Origin: Cupriavidus basilensis
Lineage (GTDB): Bacteria; Pseudomonadota; Gammaproteobacteria; Burkholderiales; Burkholderiaceae
Length of the DNA: 64,000 nt
NCBI RefSeq assembly: GCF_008801925.2
Contig: NZ_CP062804.1
Span: 2,666,001-2,730,000 of the forward strand
Reading direction: 5' to 3'
Below the pieces are notes generated by a model. That model made no database searches and had not been told where the DNA came from. It saw only the letters and a program-made list of their open reading frames with translations. The stretch's first letter is position 1; the number at the start of each line of letters is the position of its first letter. Below, in pieces: positions 53,155 to 64,000 of this stretch. A program made the position numbers and the translations under genes.

Positions 53155-55740
53155 TTACACCGTCACCGTATCCGCCACACCCTTGAAGTCTTCAATCTTG
53201 TCGAAGTTCAAGTACTTGTAGATCTGATCACCGTTGGTGGCCAGCACACCCATGTCCGACATGTACTCTTCCTTGGTCGGGATGCGGCCAAGGCGCGAGC
53301 AGATCGCGGCCAGCTCGGCCGAACCCAGGTACACGTTGGTGTTCTTGCCCAGACGGTTCGGGAAGTTACGGGTGCTGGTCGACATCACCGTGGCGCCTTC
53401 GCGCACTTGTGCCTGGTTACCCATGCACAGCGAGCAGCCCGGCATTTCGGTGCGGGCGCCGGCCGTGCCGAACACGCCGTAGTGGCCTTCTTCGGTCAGT
53501 TGCTTGGCGTCCATCTTGGTCGGCGGGGCAACCCACAGCTTGACGGGGATGTCGCGCTTGCCTTCCAGCAGCTTGGAGGCTGCGCGGAAGTGGCCGATGT
53601 TGGTCATGCACGAACCGATGAAGACTTCGTCGATCTTGGCGCCAGCCACTTCCGACAGGGTCTTGACGTCGTCCGGGTCGTTCGGGCAGGCCACGATGGG
53701 CTCATGCACGTCGGCCAGGTCGATCTCGATCACGGCGGCGTACTCGGCGTCCGCATCCGGCTCCAGCAGCTTGGGGTCGGCCAGCCAGGCTTCCATGGCC
53801 TGGATACGGCGCGACAGGCTGCGCGGGTCTTGGTAGCCTTCGGCGATCATCCACTTCAGCAGCGTGATGTTGCTGTTGATGTATTCGATGATCGGTTCCT
53901 TGTTCAGGCGCACCGAGCAACCGGCGGCCGAACGCTCGGCGGAAGCGTCGGACAGCTCGAACGCTTGCTCGACCTTCAGGTCGGGCAGGCCTTCGATTTC
54001 CAGGACGCGGCCCGAGAAGATGTTCTTCTTGCCTTGCTTGGCCACGGTCAGCAGGCCCGACTTGATGGCGTACAGCGGAATGGCGTTGACCAGGTCACGC
54101 AGGGTGACGCCGGGCTGCATCTTGCCCTTGAAGCGCACCAGCACGGATTCCGGCATGTCCAGCGGCATCACGCCGGTGGCAGCGGCGAACGCCACCAGGC
54201 CCGAGCCTGCCGGGAAGCTGATGCCGATCGGGAAACGGGTGTGCGAGTCGCCGCCGGTGCCAACGGTGTCGGGCAGCAGCATGCGGTTCAGCCACGAGTG
54301 GATCACGCCATCGCCCGGGCGCAGCGAGATGCCGCCACGGGTGCTGATGAACTGCGGAAGCGTGTGATGGGTCTTGACGTCGACCGGCTTCGGATAAGCG
54401 GCGGTGTGGCAGAACGACTGCATCACCAGGTCGGCCGAGAAGCCCAGGCAAGCCAGGTCCTTCAGCTCGTCGCGGGTCATCGGGCCGGTGGTGTCTTGCG
54501 AGCCCACCGAGGTCATCTTCGGTTCGCAGTACGTGCCCGGGCGGATGCCCTTGCCTTCCGGCAGGCCGCAGGCGCGGCCAACCATCTTCTGGGCCAGCGT
54601 GAAACCGCGGCCAGTGTCGGCCGGGTTGTGCGGCAGGCGGAACAGCGTGGACGGGGCCAGGCCGAGCGCCTCGCGAGCCTTGGCGGTCAGGCCACGGCCA
54701 ACGATCAGGGGAATACGGCCGCCGGCGCGCACTTCGTCGAACAGCACGTCGGACTTGACGGTGAACTCGGCGATGACCTGGCCGTTCTTCAGGGCCTTGC
54801 CATCATAGGGACGCAGCTCGACCACGTCGCCCATTTCCATCTGCGACACGTCCAGCTCGATCGGCAGTGCGCCGGCGTCTTCCATGGTGTTGTAGAAGAT
54901 CGGGGCAATCTTGCTGCCCAGGCACACGCCGCCGAAACGCTTGTTCGGCACGAAGGGGATGTCTTCGCCGGTGAACCACAGCACCGAGTTGGTGGCGGAC
55001 TTGCGCGAGGAACCGGTACCGACCACATCGCCCACGTAGGCAACCAGGTTGCCCTTTTCCTTCAGCGATTCGATGAACTTGACCGGGCCGCGCTTGCCGT
55101 CTTCTTCCGGGGTGATGCCCGGGCGCGCGTTCTTCAGCATGGCCAGCGCGTGCAGCGGGATGTCGGGGCGGGTGGTGGCGTCCGGCGCCGGCGAGAGGTC
55201 GTCGGTGTTGGTTTCGCCGGTGACCTTGAACACGGTCACGGTCAGGCTTTGCGGCACTTCCGGACGGCTGGTGAACCACTCGGCGTCGGCCCAGCTTTGC
55301 AGCACGGACTTGGCGATGGCGTTGCCCTTGTCGGCCTTTTCCTTGACGTCGTGGAAGGCGTCGAACATCAGCAGCGTCTTCTTGAGCGCCTCAGCCGCAA
55401 CGGGACCAATCTCGGCGTCGTCCAGCAGTTCGATCAGCGGGGCAATGTTGTAGCCGCCCAGCATGGTGCCCAGCAGTTCGGCAGCCTTGGCACGCGAGAT
55501 CAGCGTGCAGGCTTCCTTGCCCAGCGCCACGGCTGCCAGGTACGAGGCCTTGACCTTGGCGGCGTCGTCCACGCCTGCCGGCACGCGATGCGTGATCAGG
55601 TCAACCAGGACTTGTTCCTCGCCAGCCGGCGGGGACTTCAGCAATTCGATCAACTCCGCAGTCTGCTTGGCGGTCAGCGGCAGAGGGGGGATGCCAAGCG
55701 CGGCGCGTTCGGCTACATGGGCGCGATAGTTTTCAAGCAT
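53155..55740 (-). CDS. acnB: Aconitate hydratase B
   Basis: An 861-residue TCA-cycle enzyme that interconverts citrate and isocitrate with a 4Fe-4S cluster. It starts [22 protein letters not shown], with the N-terminal HEAT-like domain specific to AcnB. Cluster cysteines are visible in GSCMTN and [10 protein letters not shown]; other blocks are [14 protein letters not shown] and [21 protein letters not shown]. The frame is open 25 codons further, but the ATG at 55740 fits the family. An AT-rich palindrome lies about 85 bases upstream. Confidence 0.97.
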   Translation of the reverse strand: MLENYRAHVAERAALGIPPLPLTAKQTAELIELLKSPPAGEEQVLVDLITHRVPAGVDDAAKVKASYLAAVALGKEACTLISRAKAAELLGTMLGGYNIAPLIELLDDAEIGPVAAEALKKTLLMFDAFHDVKEKADKGNAIAKSVLQSWADAEWFTSRPEVPQSLTVTVFKVTGETNTDDLSPAPDATTRPDIPLHALAMLKNARPGITPEEDGKRGPVKFIESLKEKGNLVAYVGDVVGTGSSRKSATNSVLWFTGEDIPFVPNKRFGGVCLGSKIAPIFYNTMEDAGALPIELDVSQMEMGDVVELRPYDGKALKNGQVIAEFTVKSDVLFDEVRAGGRIPLIVGRGLTAKAREALGLAPSTLFRLPHNPADTGRGFTLAQKMVGRACGLPEGKGIRPGTYCEPKMTSVGSQDTTGPMTRDELKDLACLGFSADLVMQSFCHTAAYPKPVDVKTHHTLPQFISTRGGISLRPGDGVIHSWLNRMLLPDTVGTGGDSHTRFPIGISFPAGSGLVAFAAATGVMPLDMPESVLVRFKGKMQPGVTLRDLVNAIPLYAIKSGLLTVAKQGKKNIFSGRVLEIEGLPDLKVEQAFELSDASAERSAAGCSVRLNKEPIIEYINSNITLLKWMIAEGYQDPRSLSRRIQAMEAWLADPKLLEPDADAEYAAVIEIDLADVHEPIVACPNDPDDVKTLSEVAGAKIDEVFIGSCMTNIGHFRAASKLLEGKRDIPVKLWVAPPTKMDAKQLTEEGHYGVFGTAGARTEMPGCSLCMGNQAQVREGATVMSTSTRNFPNRLGKNTNVYLGSAELAAICSRLGRIPTKEEYMSDMGVLATNGDQIYKYLNFDKIEDFKGVADTVTV

Positions 55741-55819
55741 GGGAACCTGCGGGGTGATAGGGTTGTAAAAACCAGTTGTGCCGCGATTGTAAAATAAAGT
55801 GCCCCCTTGGGTCAAACGT

Positions 55820-55836
55820 CTTATATCTTATATAAG
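55820..55836. promoter_or_regulatory. AT-rich palindrome upstream of acnB
   Basis: CTTATAT is followed directly by the perfect palindrome CTTATATAAG, in a 175-base gap between acnB and the LysR gene. It lies where a promoter or repressor site of acnB would be. The cognate protein is unknown. Confidence 0.5.
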
Positions 55837-55916
55837 AGTTAAAAACAGGAAACCCAATCAAATCAAGGCCCGGCCGCGTACAAGAGTTCCCCCGGCGCCA
55901 TCAGGCGCACCCGCCA

Positions 55917-56834
55917 TCATTCCTGGCTCGGCGGCAGGAAAACCAGCTTCTCCTCCTCATACAGCCGGTAGATCATGTCCAGCATGGCGCTGATTTCCTC
56001 GGTCTCGTCGAGCCTGCGCATGCTCATGATGATGGGCGAGACCAGGTTGGGATCGTCCAGCTCCCGGTAGCTGATGTCGTCCCGCTTGAGGCCGTGCACG
56101 CTGCTCGGGACGATCGAGACCCCCTCCCCGGCCGCCACCAGCCCCAGCGCGATCTGCAACTCGCGCGCTTCATGGATGCGCCCGGGCTGCAAGGCCCGGT
56201 CGTGAAACGCTGCCAGCACCTGGTCGGCGTAGCTTGGGCGGGGCGCCTTGGGAAAGATGATCAGGGTCTCGCCCAGCAGGTCGTGCAGGGCCAGCACGGG
56301 CTTGGCCAGCGAGAGCGGGTGCCCGACCGGCAACGCCACGATCATCCGCTCCTCGCGCAGCACGACCCGGCGCACGTTCGGGTCCTCGTGCCGGATGCGG
56401 CCGAACCCCACGTCGATGGTGCCCTGCTTGAGCGCCGCGATCTGGTCCATGGTGGTCATCTCAACCAGGCTCAGCTCGATCTGCGGGTGCTCGGCGCGAA
56501 AGCGCCGGATGATCTTGGGCAGCATGCCGTACAGGGTCGAGCCGACAAAGCCGAGCGACATCTTCCGCTCGATTTGCCCCACCCGCCGTGTCATCGACTC
56601 CAGTTCCGCGGCTTGCGCCAGCAACTGCTGGGCGTGCGCGTAGAAAAAGCGCCCGGCCTCGGTCAGCTTGAGCGGGCGCGCGTTGCGCTCGAATAGCTGC
56701 ACCCCCAGGCCCTCTTCCAGTTGCTGGATCTGCCGGCTCAGCGGCGGCTGGGCGATATGCAGCCGTTCGGCCGCGCGGGTGAAGTTGAGCTCCTCCGCGA
56801 CGGCAACAAAGTAACGTAAGTGACGCAAGTCCAC
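55917..56834 (-). CDS. LysR-type regulator, BenM/CatM/CatR group
   Basis: A 305-residue regulator. The helix-turn-helix is at the N-terminus (LRHLRYFVAVAEELNFTRAAERLHIAQPPLSRQIQQLE), followed by the ligand domain with the CatM/BenM-like stretch LGFVGSTLYGMLPKIIRRFRAEHP. The ligands are expected to be cis,cis-muconate and/or benzoate. The GTG at 56834 is preferred; AAGG lies seven bases before it and the family start DLRHLRYF follows. It is divergent from catA and two ATAC-N7-GTAT-type sites lie right at its start. Confidence 0.88.
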   Translation of the reverse strand: MDLRHLRYFVAVAEELNFTRAAERLHIAQPPLSRQIQQLEEGLGVQLFERNARPLKLTEAGRFFYAHAQQLLAQAAELESMTRRVGQIERKMSLGFVGSTLYGMLPKIIRRFRAEHPQIELSLVEMTTMDQIAALKQGTIDVGFGRIRHEDPNVRRVVLREERMIVALPVGHPLSLAKPVLALHDLLGETLIIFPKAPRPSYADQVLAAFHDRALQPGRIHEARELQIALGLVAAGEGVSIVPSSVHGLKRDDISYRELDDPNLVSPIIMSMRRLDETEEISAMLDMIYRLYEEEKLVFLPPSQE

Positions 56835-56838
56835 GACT

Positions 56839-56875
56839 ATACCTTTTGAGTATTCAGCCAATACTAAAACAGTGT
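56839..56875. promoter_or_regulatory. Paired BenM/CatM-type operator sites
   Basis: ATAC-N7-GTAT (56839-56853) is a perfect match to the known BenM/CatM binding consensus. A second copy, ATAC-N7-GTGT (56861-56875), follows with its centre 22 bp away, two helical turns. The pair overlaps the first bases of the regulator transcript and lies about 155-190 bases upstream of catA, as in other divergent LysR-controlled operons. Confidence 0.85.
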
Positions 56876-57029
56876 TGGACCGCCGATTTTGGCACTCCTA
56901 TCCTTCGCATCAGGCTGTGACAACGACTTTTTATACCTTTATGGCATTTTAGTTCGAATCACGCTGCCCGGCGCAATGCCACTGCAAAGACGGACCCCAC
57001 ATAGAAAACCAGAGACAAGGAGCAGACAA

Positions 57030-57944
57030 ATGACGCACCCGGAAATCGAAGCGCTGGTGAAAGCGTTCATCCTCGACACCGCCAGCGGCAAGGCCGATGC
57101 GCGTGTGCAAAGCGTAGTGGTCCGCCTGACCACCGACCTCTTCAAGGCGATTGAAGACCTGGACCTGAGCGCCAGCGAAGTCTGGAAGGGCATCGAGTAC
57201 TTCGCCGAGGCCGGGCCGGAACTTGGCCTGCTGGCCGCTGGCCTGGGCCTGGAGCGCTTCCTGGACATCCGCGCGGATGAGGCCGAGGCAAAGGCCGGTC
57301 TCGCCGGCGGCACGCCGCGCACCATCGAAGGCCCGCTGTACGTGGCCGGCGCGCCCGCGAGCGAAGGCTTCGCGCGGCTGGACGACGGCAGCGAAGACGG
57401 CCAGGGCGAAGTCCTGTTCATGCAGGGCACGGTGTTCGACACCAACGGCAGGCCGCTGCCCGGCGCCGCGGTGGAGGTCTGGCATGCCAACCTGCTCGGC
57501 AACTACTCGTTCTTCGACAAGACGCAGTCCGACTTCAACCTGCGCCGCACCATCACGACCGATAGCGAAGGCCGCTACCAGTTCCGCAGCATCGTGCCGA
57601 TGGGCTATGGCTGCCCGCCGCAAGGCACCACGCAGCGCCTGCTGGACCTGCTGGGCCGCCATGGCCGGCGCCCCGCGCACATTCACTTCTTCGTGTCCGC
57701 GCCCGGCCATCGCAAGCTGACCACCCAGATCAACATCGACGGCGACGAATACCTGTGGGACGACTTTGCCTTTGCCAGCCGCGAAGGCCTGGTGCCAGCG
57801 GTCAGGCACGTCGAGTCTGCGCAGGCCCTGGCCGAGCACGGCCTGGACAAGCCGTTTGCCTCCATCGATTTCGATTTCCGCCTGTACGCCGATTGCGTGG
57901 CAGCGCCGGCACCGGAAGTGGAGCGCACGCGCGCCGCCGCGTAA
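57030..57944 (+). CDS. catA: Catechol 1,2-dioxygenase
   Basis: A 304-residue intradiol dioxygenase that opens catechol to cis,cis-muconate. The Fe(III) ligands are visible as Tyr in GNYSF, Tyr in a GYG-type segment (PMGYGCP) and two His in RPAHIHFF. The N-terminal helical linker domain is present (MTHPEIEALVKAFILDTASGKAD). AAGGAG precedes the ATG. It is the first gene after the divergent LysR regulator and is followed by the ben genes. Confidence 0.96.
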   Translation: MTHPEIEALVKAFILDTASGKADARVQSVVVRLTTDLFKAIEDLDLSASEVWKGIEYFAEAGPELGLLAAGLGLERFLDIRADEAEAKAGLAGGTPRTIEGPLYVAGAPASEGFARLDDGSEDGQGEVLFMQGTVFDTNGRPLPGAAVEVWHANLLGNYSFFDKTQSDFNLRRTITTDSEGRYQFRSIVPMGYGCPPQGTTQRLLDLLGRHGRRPAHIHFFVSAPGHRKLTTQINIDGDEYLWDDFAFASREGLVPAVRHVESAQALAEHGLDKPFASIDFDFRLYADCVAAPAPEVERTRAAA

Positions 57945-58067
57945 GCCCCGGCGCCTGAGGCATCCCAGGCGCCTCCCACAGCATCAGCCAAGACGCAGCA
58001 ACATCAGGGCCGCCTTTGAGGATCCCTCACGGCCCGGCGCATCCGCCACGGATGCAGGAGACACCTC

Positions 58068-59485
<1,418 letters not shown>

Positions 59486-59513
59486 CCCACCTTCCACGGA
59501 TCAAGGACACGCC

Positions 59514-60299
59514 ATGAACAACAACGCGCGCTTTAGCGGAAAAATCGCCGTGGTAACCGGCGCGGCGCAGGGAATCGGACGCGGTGTGGCGCTCGCCGCC
59601 GCGGCAGAGGGCGCCAGCCTGGTGCTGGTCGACCGCTCGGCACTGGTGCACGAGGTCGCCGCGCAGATCCTCGCGGATGGCAGCCAGGCACTGGCGGTGG
59701 AGGCCGACCTGGAAACCTATGCCGGTGCCCGCCTGATGACCCGCGCGGCGCTGGCGGCCCATGGCCGCATCGATGTCCTCGTCAATAACGTGGGCGGCAC
59801 GATCTGGGCCAAGCCCTACCAGGAATACGAGGAGGCGCAGGTCGAAGCCGAGATCCGCCGCTCCCTGTTTCCCACCCTGTGGTGCTGCCGCGCCGTGCTG
59901 CCCGGCATGATCGAGCGCAAGCAGGGCGTGATCGTCAATGTCTCGTCCATTGCCACGCGCAGCATCTACCGCGTGCCCTACGCGGCCGCCAAGGGCGGCG
60001 TCAACGCCCTGACCGCCAGCCTCGCCTTCGAGCACGCGCAGGACGGCATCCGTGTCAATGCGATCGCCACCGGGGGCACCGAAGCGCCACCGCGCAAAGT
60101 GCCCCGCAACACGGCGGAGCAGACCCCGCAGGAAGCCGAGTGGTACCAGGGCATCGTCGACCAGACCATGGCATCCAGCCTGATGCACCGCTACGGCACC
60201 ATCGACGAACAGGTGCGTGCGATTCTGTTTTTGGCGTCCGACGAGGCCTCTTACATCACCGGCACCGTCCTGCCCGTAGGCGGCGGCGACCTCGGCTAA
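59514..60299 (+). CDS. benD: 1,6-Dihydroxycyclohexa-2,4-diene-1-carboxylate dehydrogenase
   Basis: A 261-residue short-chain dehydrogenase that oxidises the cis-diol from benzoate to catechol with CO2 release. TGAAQGIGRGVALAAAAEGASLVLVDRS is the NAD loop, VNNVGG and the YAAAKGGVNAL active-site motif follow. The N-terminus and the EAPPRKVPRN segment are typical of BenD. It is intact although the three dioxygenase genes upstream are collapsed, so it may be a survivor of a recent deletion. It lies 28 bases after the benC remnant. Confidence 0.93.
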   Translation: MNNNARFSGKIAVVTGAAQGIGRGVALAAAAEGASLVLVDRSALVHEVAAQILADGSQALAVEADLETYAGARLMTRAALAAHGRIDVLVNNVGGTIWAKPYQEYEEAQVEAEIRRSLFPTLWCCRAVLPGMIERKQGVIVNVSSIATRSIYRVPYAAAKGGVNALTASLAFEHAQDGIRVNAIATGGTEAPPRKVPRNTAEQTPQEAEWYQGIVDQTMASSLMHRYGTIDEQVRAILFLASDEASYITGTVLPVGGGDLG

Positions 60300-60982
60300 G
60301 CCGCGGCGACGCCGGCTCGCGCCCTCCCGGCAGGCTGACGCTACGCATTTTCGTGTTTTTTCTTCACGAAACAGCGGGAAGCGGCGTTTTCGGGACGAGG
60401 CCCTGGATGGCGAGGCGCACAACGTATGACCTGCCCCAAAAATATTAATTTAACATCACATTTCCGTAACGCATCGGACAGGTAGCGCCGCGCGCGAATG
60501 GGGTGGCCCGGGTATGCGGAATTCGCGCTCCGCAGCCGGCTCGCATGGCCCGCCACGCGCGCGGTGGCGCCAGTCCCCAGCGGCACGCCGTTCTCCGCGC
60601 CGTCCCACCGGCGGATGAAATCCACAAACCAATCAACGACTTAGCAACGCGGCGCGACAAACGGCGGCGCCGGCGCCAGCGCCAACGCCATGCCCCTGGC
60701 GGCCACCGGCGCCTGCCAGCGCCCCTCTCGCCAACCCGGAAAATCGTCTCCGTTTCCTGGTCCTTCACCCGCAATCCGGTACCCGGCGCGGCTTTTAGTC
60801 AAACATCCACTCAAGTTCCGTGTCCGTCATTCGTTAACCTCTGTAAGACCATCCGCATAGCTCGGATGACAAGACCTGTTCGGCTCAAAGGGCCAAGCTG
60901 AGCGGGTTTCACCCTTTTTTTCGGCCCTTTGCTTGCCGGTCATTCCCTCAAGAATGGCAAGGCATTCCGATACAGGCATCTC
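60300..60982. other. Interval between benD and fliL
   Basis: 683 bases without a convincing gene. The part 60423-60475 is AT-rich and different in composition from its surroundings. A possible FliA-like promoter lies at 60811-60837. Open frames on both strands here are Arg-rich and have no coding character. Confidence 0.5.
60811..60837 (+). promoter_or_regulatory. Weak sigma28-like promoter before fliL
   Basis: TCAAG, 14 bases, then TTCGTTAA, which matches the FliA -10 (GCCGATAA) in five of eight positions and resembles the candidate site upstream of the chemoreceptor gene. It lies 146 bases before the fliL ATG. Confidence 0.35.
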
Positions 60983-61468
60983 ATGGCGAATACGCTCACT
61001 TCTTCCCAGGCTGACGGCAACACGAGCAAGCGCGGGCGACTGCTGCTGGTGCTCGGCGTCGTGCTCGTCGCGGCGCTGGGTGCCGGGGGCTTTTTTCTGG
61101 GCAACATCCTGAGTAACCGCCAACCGGCCGCGCCTGCCGCTCCGGTTGTACCGCCGCCGATTTTTGTGCCGCTGGAAGCATTTACCGTCAATCTGAAGAG
61201 CGATGACGGCGACCGCTTCCTGCATACCGGTTTGTCGCTCAAGGTGGCGGACGCGAAGGACCAGGCGCGCATCACCGAGTACCTGCCGGAAGTCCGCAGC
61301 CGCATCTTGCTGCTGCTGTCGGCCAAGCAACCGCCCGATCTGGCGACGGTGGACGGCAAGCGCAAGCTGGCCCAGGAAATCCAGAGTGTCATCAGCCAGC
61401 CGTTCGCGCCCAACCTGCCCAAGCAGCAGATCCTGGACGTCCTATTTACTTCCTTCGTGGTGCAGTAA
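60983..61468 (+). CDS. fliL: Flagellar basal body-associated protein FliL
   Basis: A 161-residue single-pass membrane protein. A hydrophobic segment is at about residues 18-40 (RLLLVLGVVLVAALGAGGFFLG), followed by a Pro-rich linker and the periplasmic domain (FVPLEAFTVNLKSDDGDRFLHTGLSLKV). FliL surrounds the stator units. The ATG at 60983 has a weak AGG site. It is the first gene of the second flagellar operon; a 150-base gap follows before fliM. Confidence 0.92.
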   Translation: MANTLTSSQADGNTSKRGRLLLVLGVVLVAALGAGGFFLGNILSNRQPAAPAAPVVPPPIFVPLEAFTVNLKSDDGDRFLHTGLSLKVADAKDQARITEYLPEVRSRILLLLSAKQPPDLATVDGKRKLAQEIQSVISQPFAPNLPKQQILDVLFTSFVVQ

Positions 61469-61618
61469 GCGTTTTGCCCTGCCCCACCAGCAACTCCGAT
61501 ATGAATGCCTCCTTGTTTTCCTTGCCCGTCTCACAGCGCGCGCGCCAACGCCAGCGCGCGGGCTGATCGGTACATGGTCGCTTTCATTCATCACGGCACT
61601 CAAGGGGCAGGACACTAG

Positions 61619-62626
61619 ATGGCCTACGACAAGTTTCTCTCGCAGGACGAGGTAGACGAATTACTGAAAGGCGTGTCGGGCGAGACCGATACGCCCGAGG
61701 TCGCCGCGCCGGTCTCCGAGGATGGCGTGCGCCCGTACAACCTGGCCACGCAAGAGCGCATCGTGCGCGGCCGGCTGCACACGCTCGAAATCATCAACGA
61801 GCGCTTTGCCCGCCAGCTTCGGACCCAGTTGTTCAACTTCATCCGCCGCGGCGCCGACATCTCGGTGGGCTCGGTGCGGATCGAGAAGTACGGCGACTTC
61901 GTGCGCAACCTGCCGGTGCCGACCAACCTGAACCTGGTGCACATGAAGCCGCTGCGCGGCACGTCGCTGTTCGTGTTCGACCCCAACCTGGTGTTCCTGG
62001 TGGTCGATAACCTGTTCGGTGGCGACGGGCGCTTCCACACCCGCGTGGAAGGCCGCGACTTTACCCAGACCGAGCAGCGTATCATCCGGCGCCTGCTGGA
62101 CCTTGCGCTCAACAGCTACGGCCAGGCCTGGAATGCCGTGCATCCGATCGAGCTGGAATATGTCCGCTCGGAAATGCACACGAAGTTTGCCAACATCGCC
62201 ATGCTCAGCGAGGTGGTGGTGACCACCGCCTTCCACATCGAGCTTGGCGCGGTGGGTGGCCAGCTGCACGTCTGCTTCCCGTACTCGATGATCGAGCCGG
62301 TGCGCGACCTGCTGATGAACCCGCTGCAGGACGAGGTTGAAGTAGACAAGCGCTGGATCTCCCAGCTGTCGCAGCAGATTCGCTCGGCGGAGGTGGATCT
62401 GGTGGCCGAATTTGCCCACGTGGAAAGCACCGTAGCCGAAGTGCTGGCGCTGCGCGTCGGCGACGTACTCCCCATCGAGCTGCCCGAGCAGGTCTTCGGC
62501 AAGGTCGATGGCGTACCCGTGCTGCAGGCCGGCTTTGGCACCATGAACGGCCAGTATGCGTTGCGGGTAGAACGGATGATCAATCACCAAGAAATCGATT
62601 CCAACAAGGAAACCGACCATGACTGA
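61619..62626 (+). CDS. fliM: Flagellar motor switch protein FliM
   Basis: A 335-residue C-ring protein. The start MAYDKFLSQDEVDELLKGV carries the CheY-P binding segment, the middle domain is CheC-like (LFVFDPNLVFLVVDNLFGGDGRFHTRVEGRDFTQTE) and the C-terminal domain is FliN-like. The gene overlaps fliN by eight bases. Confidence 0.97.
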   Translation: MAYDKFLSQDEVDELLKGVSGETDTPEVAAPVSEDGVRPYNLATQERIVRGRLHTLEIINERFARQLRTQLFNFIRRGADISVGSVRIEKYGDFVRNLPVPTNLNLVHMKPLRGTSLFVFDPNLVFLVVDNLFGGDGRFHTRVEGRDFTQTEQRIIRRLLDLALNSYGQAWNAVHPIELEYVRSEMHTKFANIAMLSEVVVTTAFHIELGAVGGQLHVCFPYSMIEPVRDLLMNPLQDEVEVDKRWISQLSQQIRSAEVDLVAEFAHVESTVAEVLALRVGDVLPIELPEQVFGKVDGVPVLQAGFGTMNGQYALRVERMINHQEIDSNKETDHD

Positions 62627-63077
62627 CGGCAAAGACGACAAGCCGGCCGACCCGATGGACGACTGGGCCAGCGCCCTGGCGGAGCAGACCAGCGCCGAGG
62701 ATATCGCCGCTGCCGCCGCGCCTGCCCAGGCTGTCGCCGCCACGCCAGCCACAGCCACACCCGCCGCCTCCAAGGTCTTCCAGCCGCTGGAGAAGGAAAC
62801 GCCGAGCGGCTTCCACAACGATATCGAGATGATTCTCGATATCCCGGTCCAGCTCACGGTAGAGCTTGGTCGCACCAAGGTGCCGATCAAGACGCTGCTG
62901 CAACTGGCCCAGGGCTCGGTGGTGGAGCTCGACGGCCTGGCCGGCGAGCCGATGGATGTGCTGGTCAACGGCTACCTGATCGCCCAGGGCGAAGTCGTCG
63001 TGGTGAACGATAAGTTCGGCATCCGCCTGACCGACATCATCACGCCGTCCGAACGCATCCGGAAGCTCAACCGATGA
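62619..63077 (+). CDS. fliN: Flagellar motor switch protein FliN
   Basis: A 152-residue C-ring protein. The C-terminal ~85 residues ([70 protein letters not shown]) are the SpoA domain of FliN. The first ~65 residues are an acidic, Ala/Pro-rich extension. It overlaps both fliM and fliO. Confidence 0.96.
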   Translation: MTDGKDDKPADPMDDWASALAEQTSAEDIAAAAAPAQAVAATPATATPAASKVFQPLEKETPSGFHNDIEMILDIPVQLTVELGRTKVPIKTLLQLAQGSVVELDGLAGEPMDVLVNGYLIAQGEVVVVNDKFGIRLTDIITPSERIRKLNR

Positions 63078-63592
63078 AAGCCGGCCTGCGCCGGACCGCC
63101 AACGCTGCGCTTGCCGCCGGCGTGGGCCTGGCGCATGCGGCGAGCGCGTACGCGCAAGCCAGTGCCGCGGCGGCCAGCCCGACCGGTACCGGCACGATCG
63201 CCAGCCACGCCGGGGCCGGCAGCCATGTCCCGGTCAGCAGCGCAACGGGGCTGGCGCAAGCCGGCCTCGGCCTGTTCGCCGTCATCGCCCTGATCCTGCT
63301 GCTGGCCTGGCTGGCGCGCCGCGCCGGCCTGGTCCGGCACGGCCAGGGCGGCCAGATGAAGGTAGTAGGCAGCACCATGCTCGGGCCCCGCCAGCGCCTG
63401 GTGATGGTGGAAGTGGGCGACACCTGCCTGGTCCTGGGCGTGAGCGCCGGCGAGATCCGCACGCTCCACACTTTGCCCGCGCAAGCCGCGCACAAGCCGG
63501 ACCACCCCTCCGGCAGCGCAGCACCCCCGGGGTCGGCCGGCAGCTTTGGACAAAAGCTGCTGCGCGCCATGCAAGACAACCTGAAGTCATGA
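63074..63592 (+). CDS. fliO: Flagellar biosynthesis protein FliO
   Basis: A 172-residue membrane protein needed for assembly of the FliP export gate. An N-terminal signal-like segment is followed by a transmembrane helix ([24 protein letters not shown], about residues 65-88) and a small cytoplasmic domain ([40 protein letters not shown]). Start overlaps fliN (ATGA) and the stop overlaps fliP. Confidence 0.92.
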   Translation: MKAGLRRTANAALAAGVGLAHAASAYAQASAAAASPTGTGTIASHAGAGSHVPVSSATGLAQAGLGLFAVIALILLLAWLARRAGLVRHGQGGQMKVVGSTMLGPRQRLVMVEVGDTCLVLGVSAGEIRTLHTLPAQAAHKPDHPSGSAAPPGSAGSFGQKLLRAMQDNLKS

Positions 63593-64000
63593 ATTTCCTG
63601 CCTGACGCCTCCCGGCGCACTTTGCAACACCACCTGCAACGCCATCTCCGGTCCGTGCGCGAATGCGCCAGCCAACCCTCCCGGCTTGCCTTCGCGGCAT
63701 TGCTGGTGAGCGCCTGCCTTGCGCTGGTGCTGTTGCCTGCCATGGCCCACGCGCAGGCATTGCCCGGCCTGACCAGCAAAGCCGGCCCGGGCGGCAGCCA
63801 GACCTGGTCGCTGTCGGTGCAGACACTGGTCCTGCTCACCTCGCTGTCGTTCCTGCCCGCGGCCATGCTGATGATGACGGGCTTCACCCGCATCATCATC
63901 GTGCTGGGGCTGCTGCGCAATGCGCTGGGCACGGCCAGCTCGCCGCCCAACCAGGTGCTGGTGGGACTGTCGCTGTTCCTGACCTTCTTTGTCATGTCGC
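63589..64000 (+). CDS. fliP: Flagellar export gate protein FliP (cut by window end)
   Basis: The first ~137 codons of fliP are present. A long positively charged N-terminal extension and a signal peptide ([24 protein letters not shown]) precede the mature part [59 protein letters not shown], the diagnostic FliP segment. The ATG overlaps the fliO stop. The gene continues beyond 64000, and fliQ and fliR are expected to follow. Confidence 0.95.
   Translation, partial: MNFLPDASRRTLQHHLQRHLRSVRECASQPSRLAFAALLVSACLALVLLPAMAHAQALPGLTSKAGPGGSQTWSLSVQTLVLLTSLSFLPAAMLMMTGFTRIIIVLGLLRNALGTASSPPNQVLVGLSLFLTFFVMS

Overview
The window is GC-rich DNA that reads like a chromosome segment of a motile betaproteobacterium of the Burkholderiaceae, most likely Cupriavidus or a close relative. 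This is inferred from the codon bias, the paa/bad/ben aromatic-acid genes, the split fli clusters and the protein sequences; no database was searched. Coding is dense, and most transcription units have overlapping or nearly touching genes.

Left part (1-18.2 kb): a tRNA-Asn and the edge of a second tRNA, then a leftward phenylacetate operon (paaABCDE-paaN-paaK) with a TetR-type palindrome in front of paaA. Two exported proteins of unknown function follow. Next is a leftward alicyclic-acid operon (badH-badI-aliB-aliA-badK) for cyclohexanecarboxylate, facing its probable MarR regulator badR across a 22-bp palindrome. The last gene of this operon, badK, is a deletion remnant. A Bug-type binding protein, a DUF190 protein and a DHA2-type efflux pump complete this part.

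Middle (18.2-38.8 kb): a chemoreceptor, a candidate small RNA gene, a divergent Hfq-like protein, then flagellin and late flagellar genes (fliC, flaG, fliD, fliS, fliT, a FliK-like and an FlhB-C-like protein). These run directly into two tandem TPR/GT41 (O-GlcNAc-transferase-like) glycosyltransferases and a seven-gene set predicted to make a CDP-linked, branched 6-deoxy sugar. Together they look like a flagellin O-glycosylation locus. An IS110-family element with a structured non-coding left end and a block of palindromic intergenic repeats follow.

Right part (40.4-64 kb): fliE facing fliFGHIJK, an alkB gene, two poorly characterised genes, a thioesterase and a roughly 0.95-kb inverted duplication without genes. 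After these come acnB and a catechol/benzoate region: a BenM/CatM-type LysR gene with two textbook operator sites, catA, a collapsed benA/benC in which benB is missing, and an intact benD. The window ends in a second flagellar operon, fliLMNO and the start of fliP.

The points most worth following up are: (1) the sRNA candidate beside an Hfq-like gene upstream of fliC; (2) the GT41 pair coupled to a CDP-sugar pathway with noviose-like logic; (3) two separate catabolic pathways (cyclohexanecarboxylate and benzoate) that each carry an internal deletion; and (4) the IS110 left end, which resembles a bridge-RNA region.
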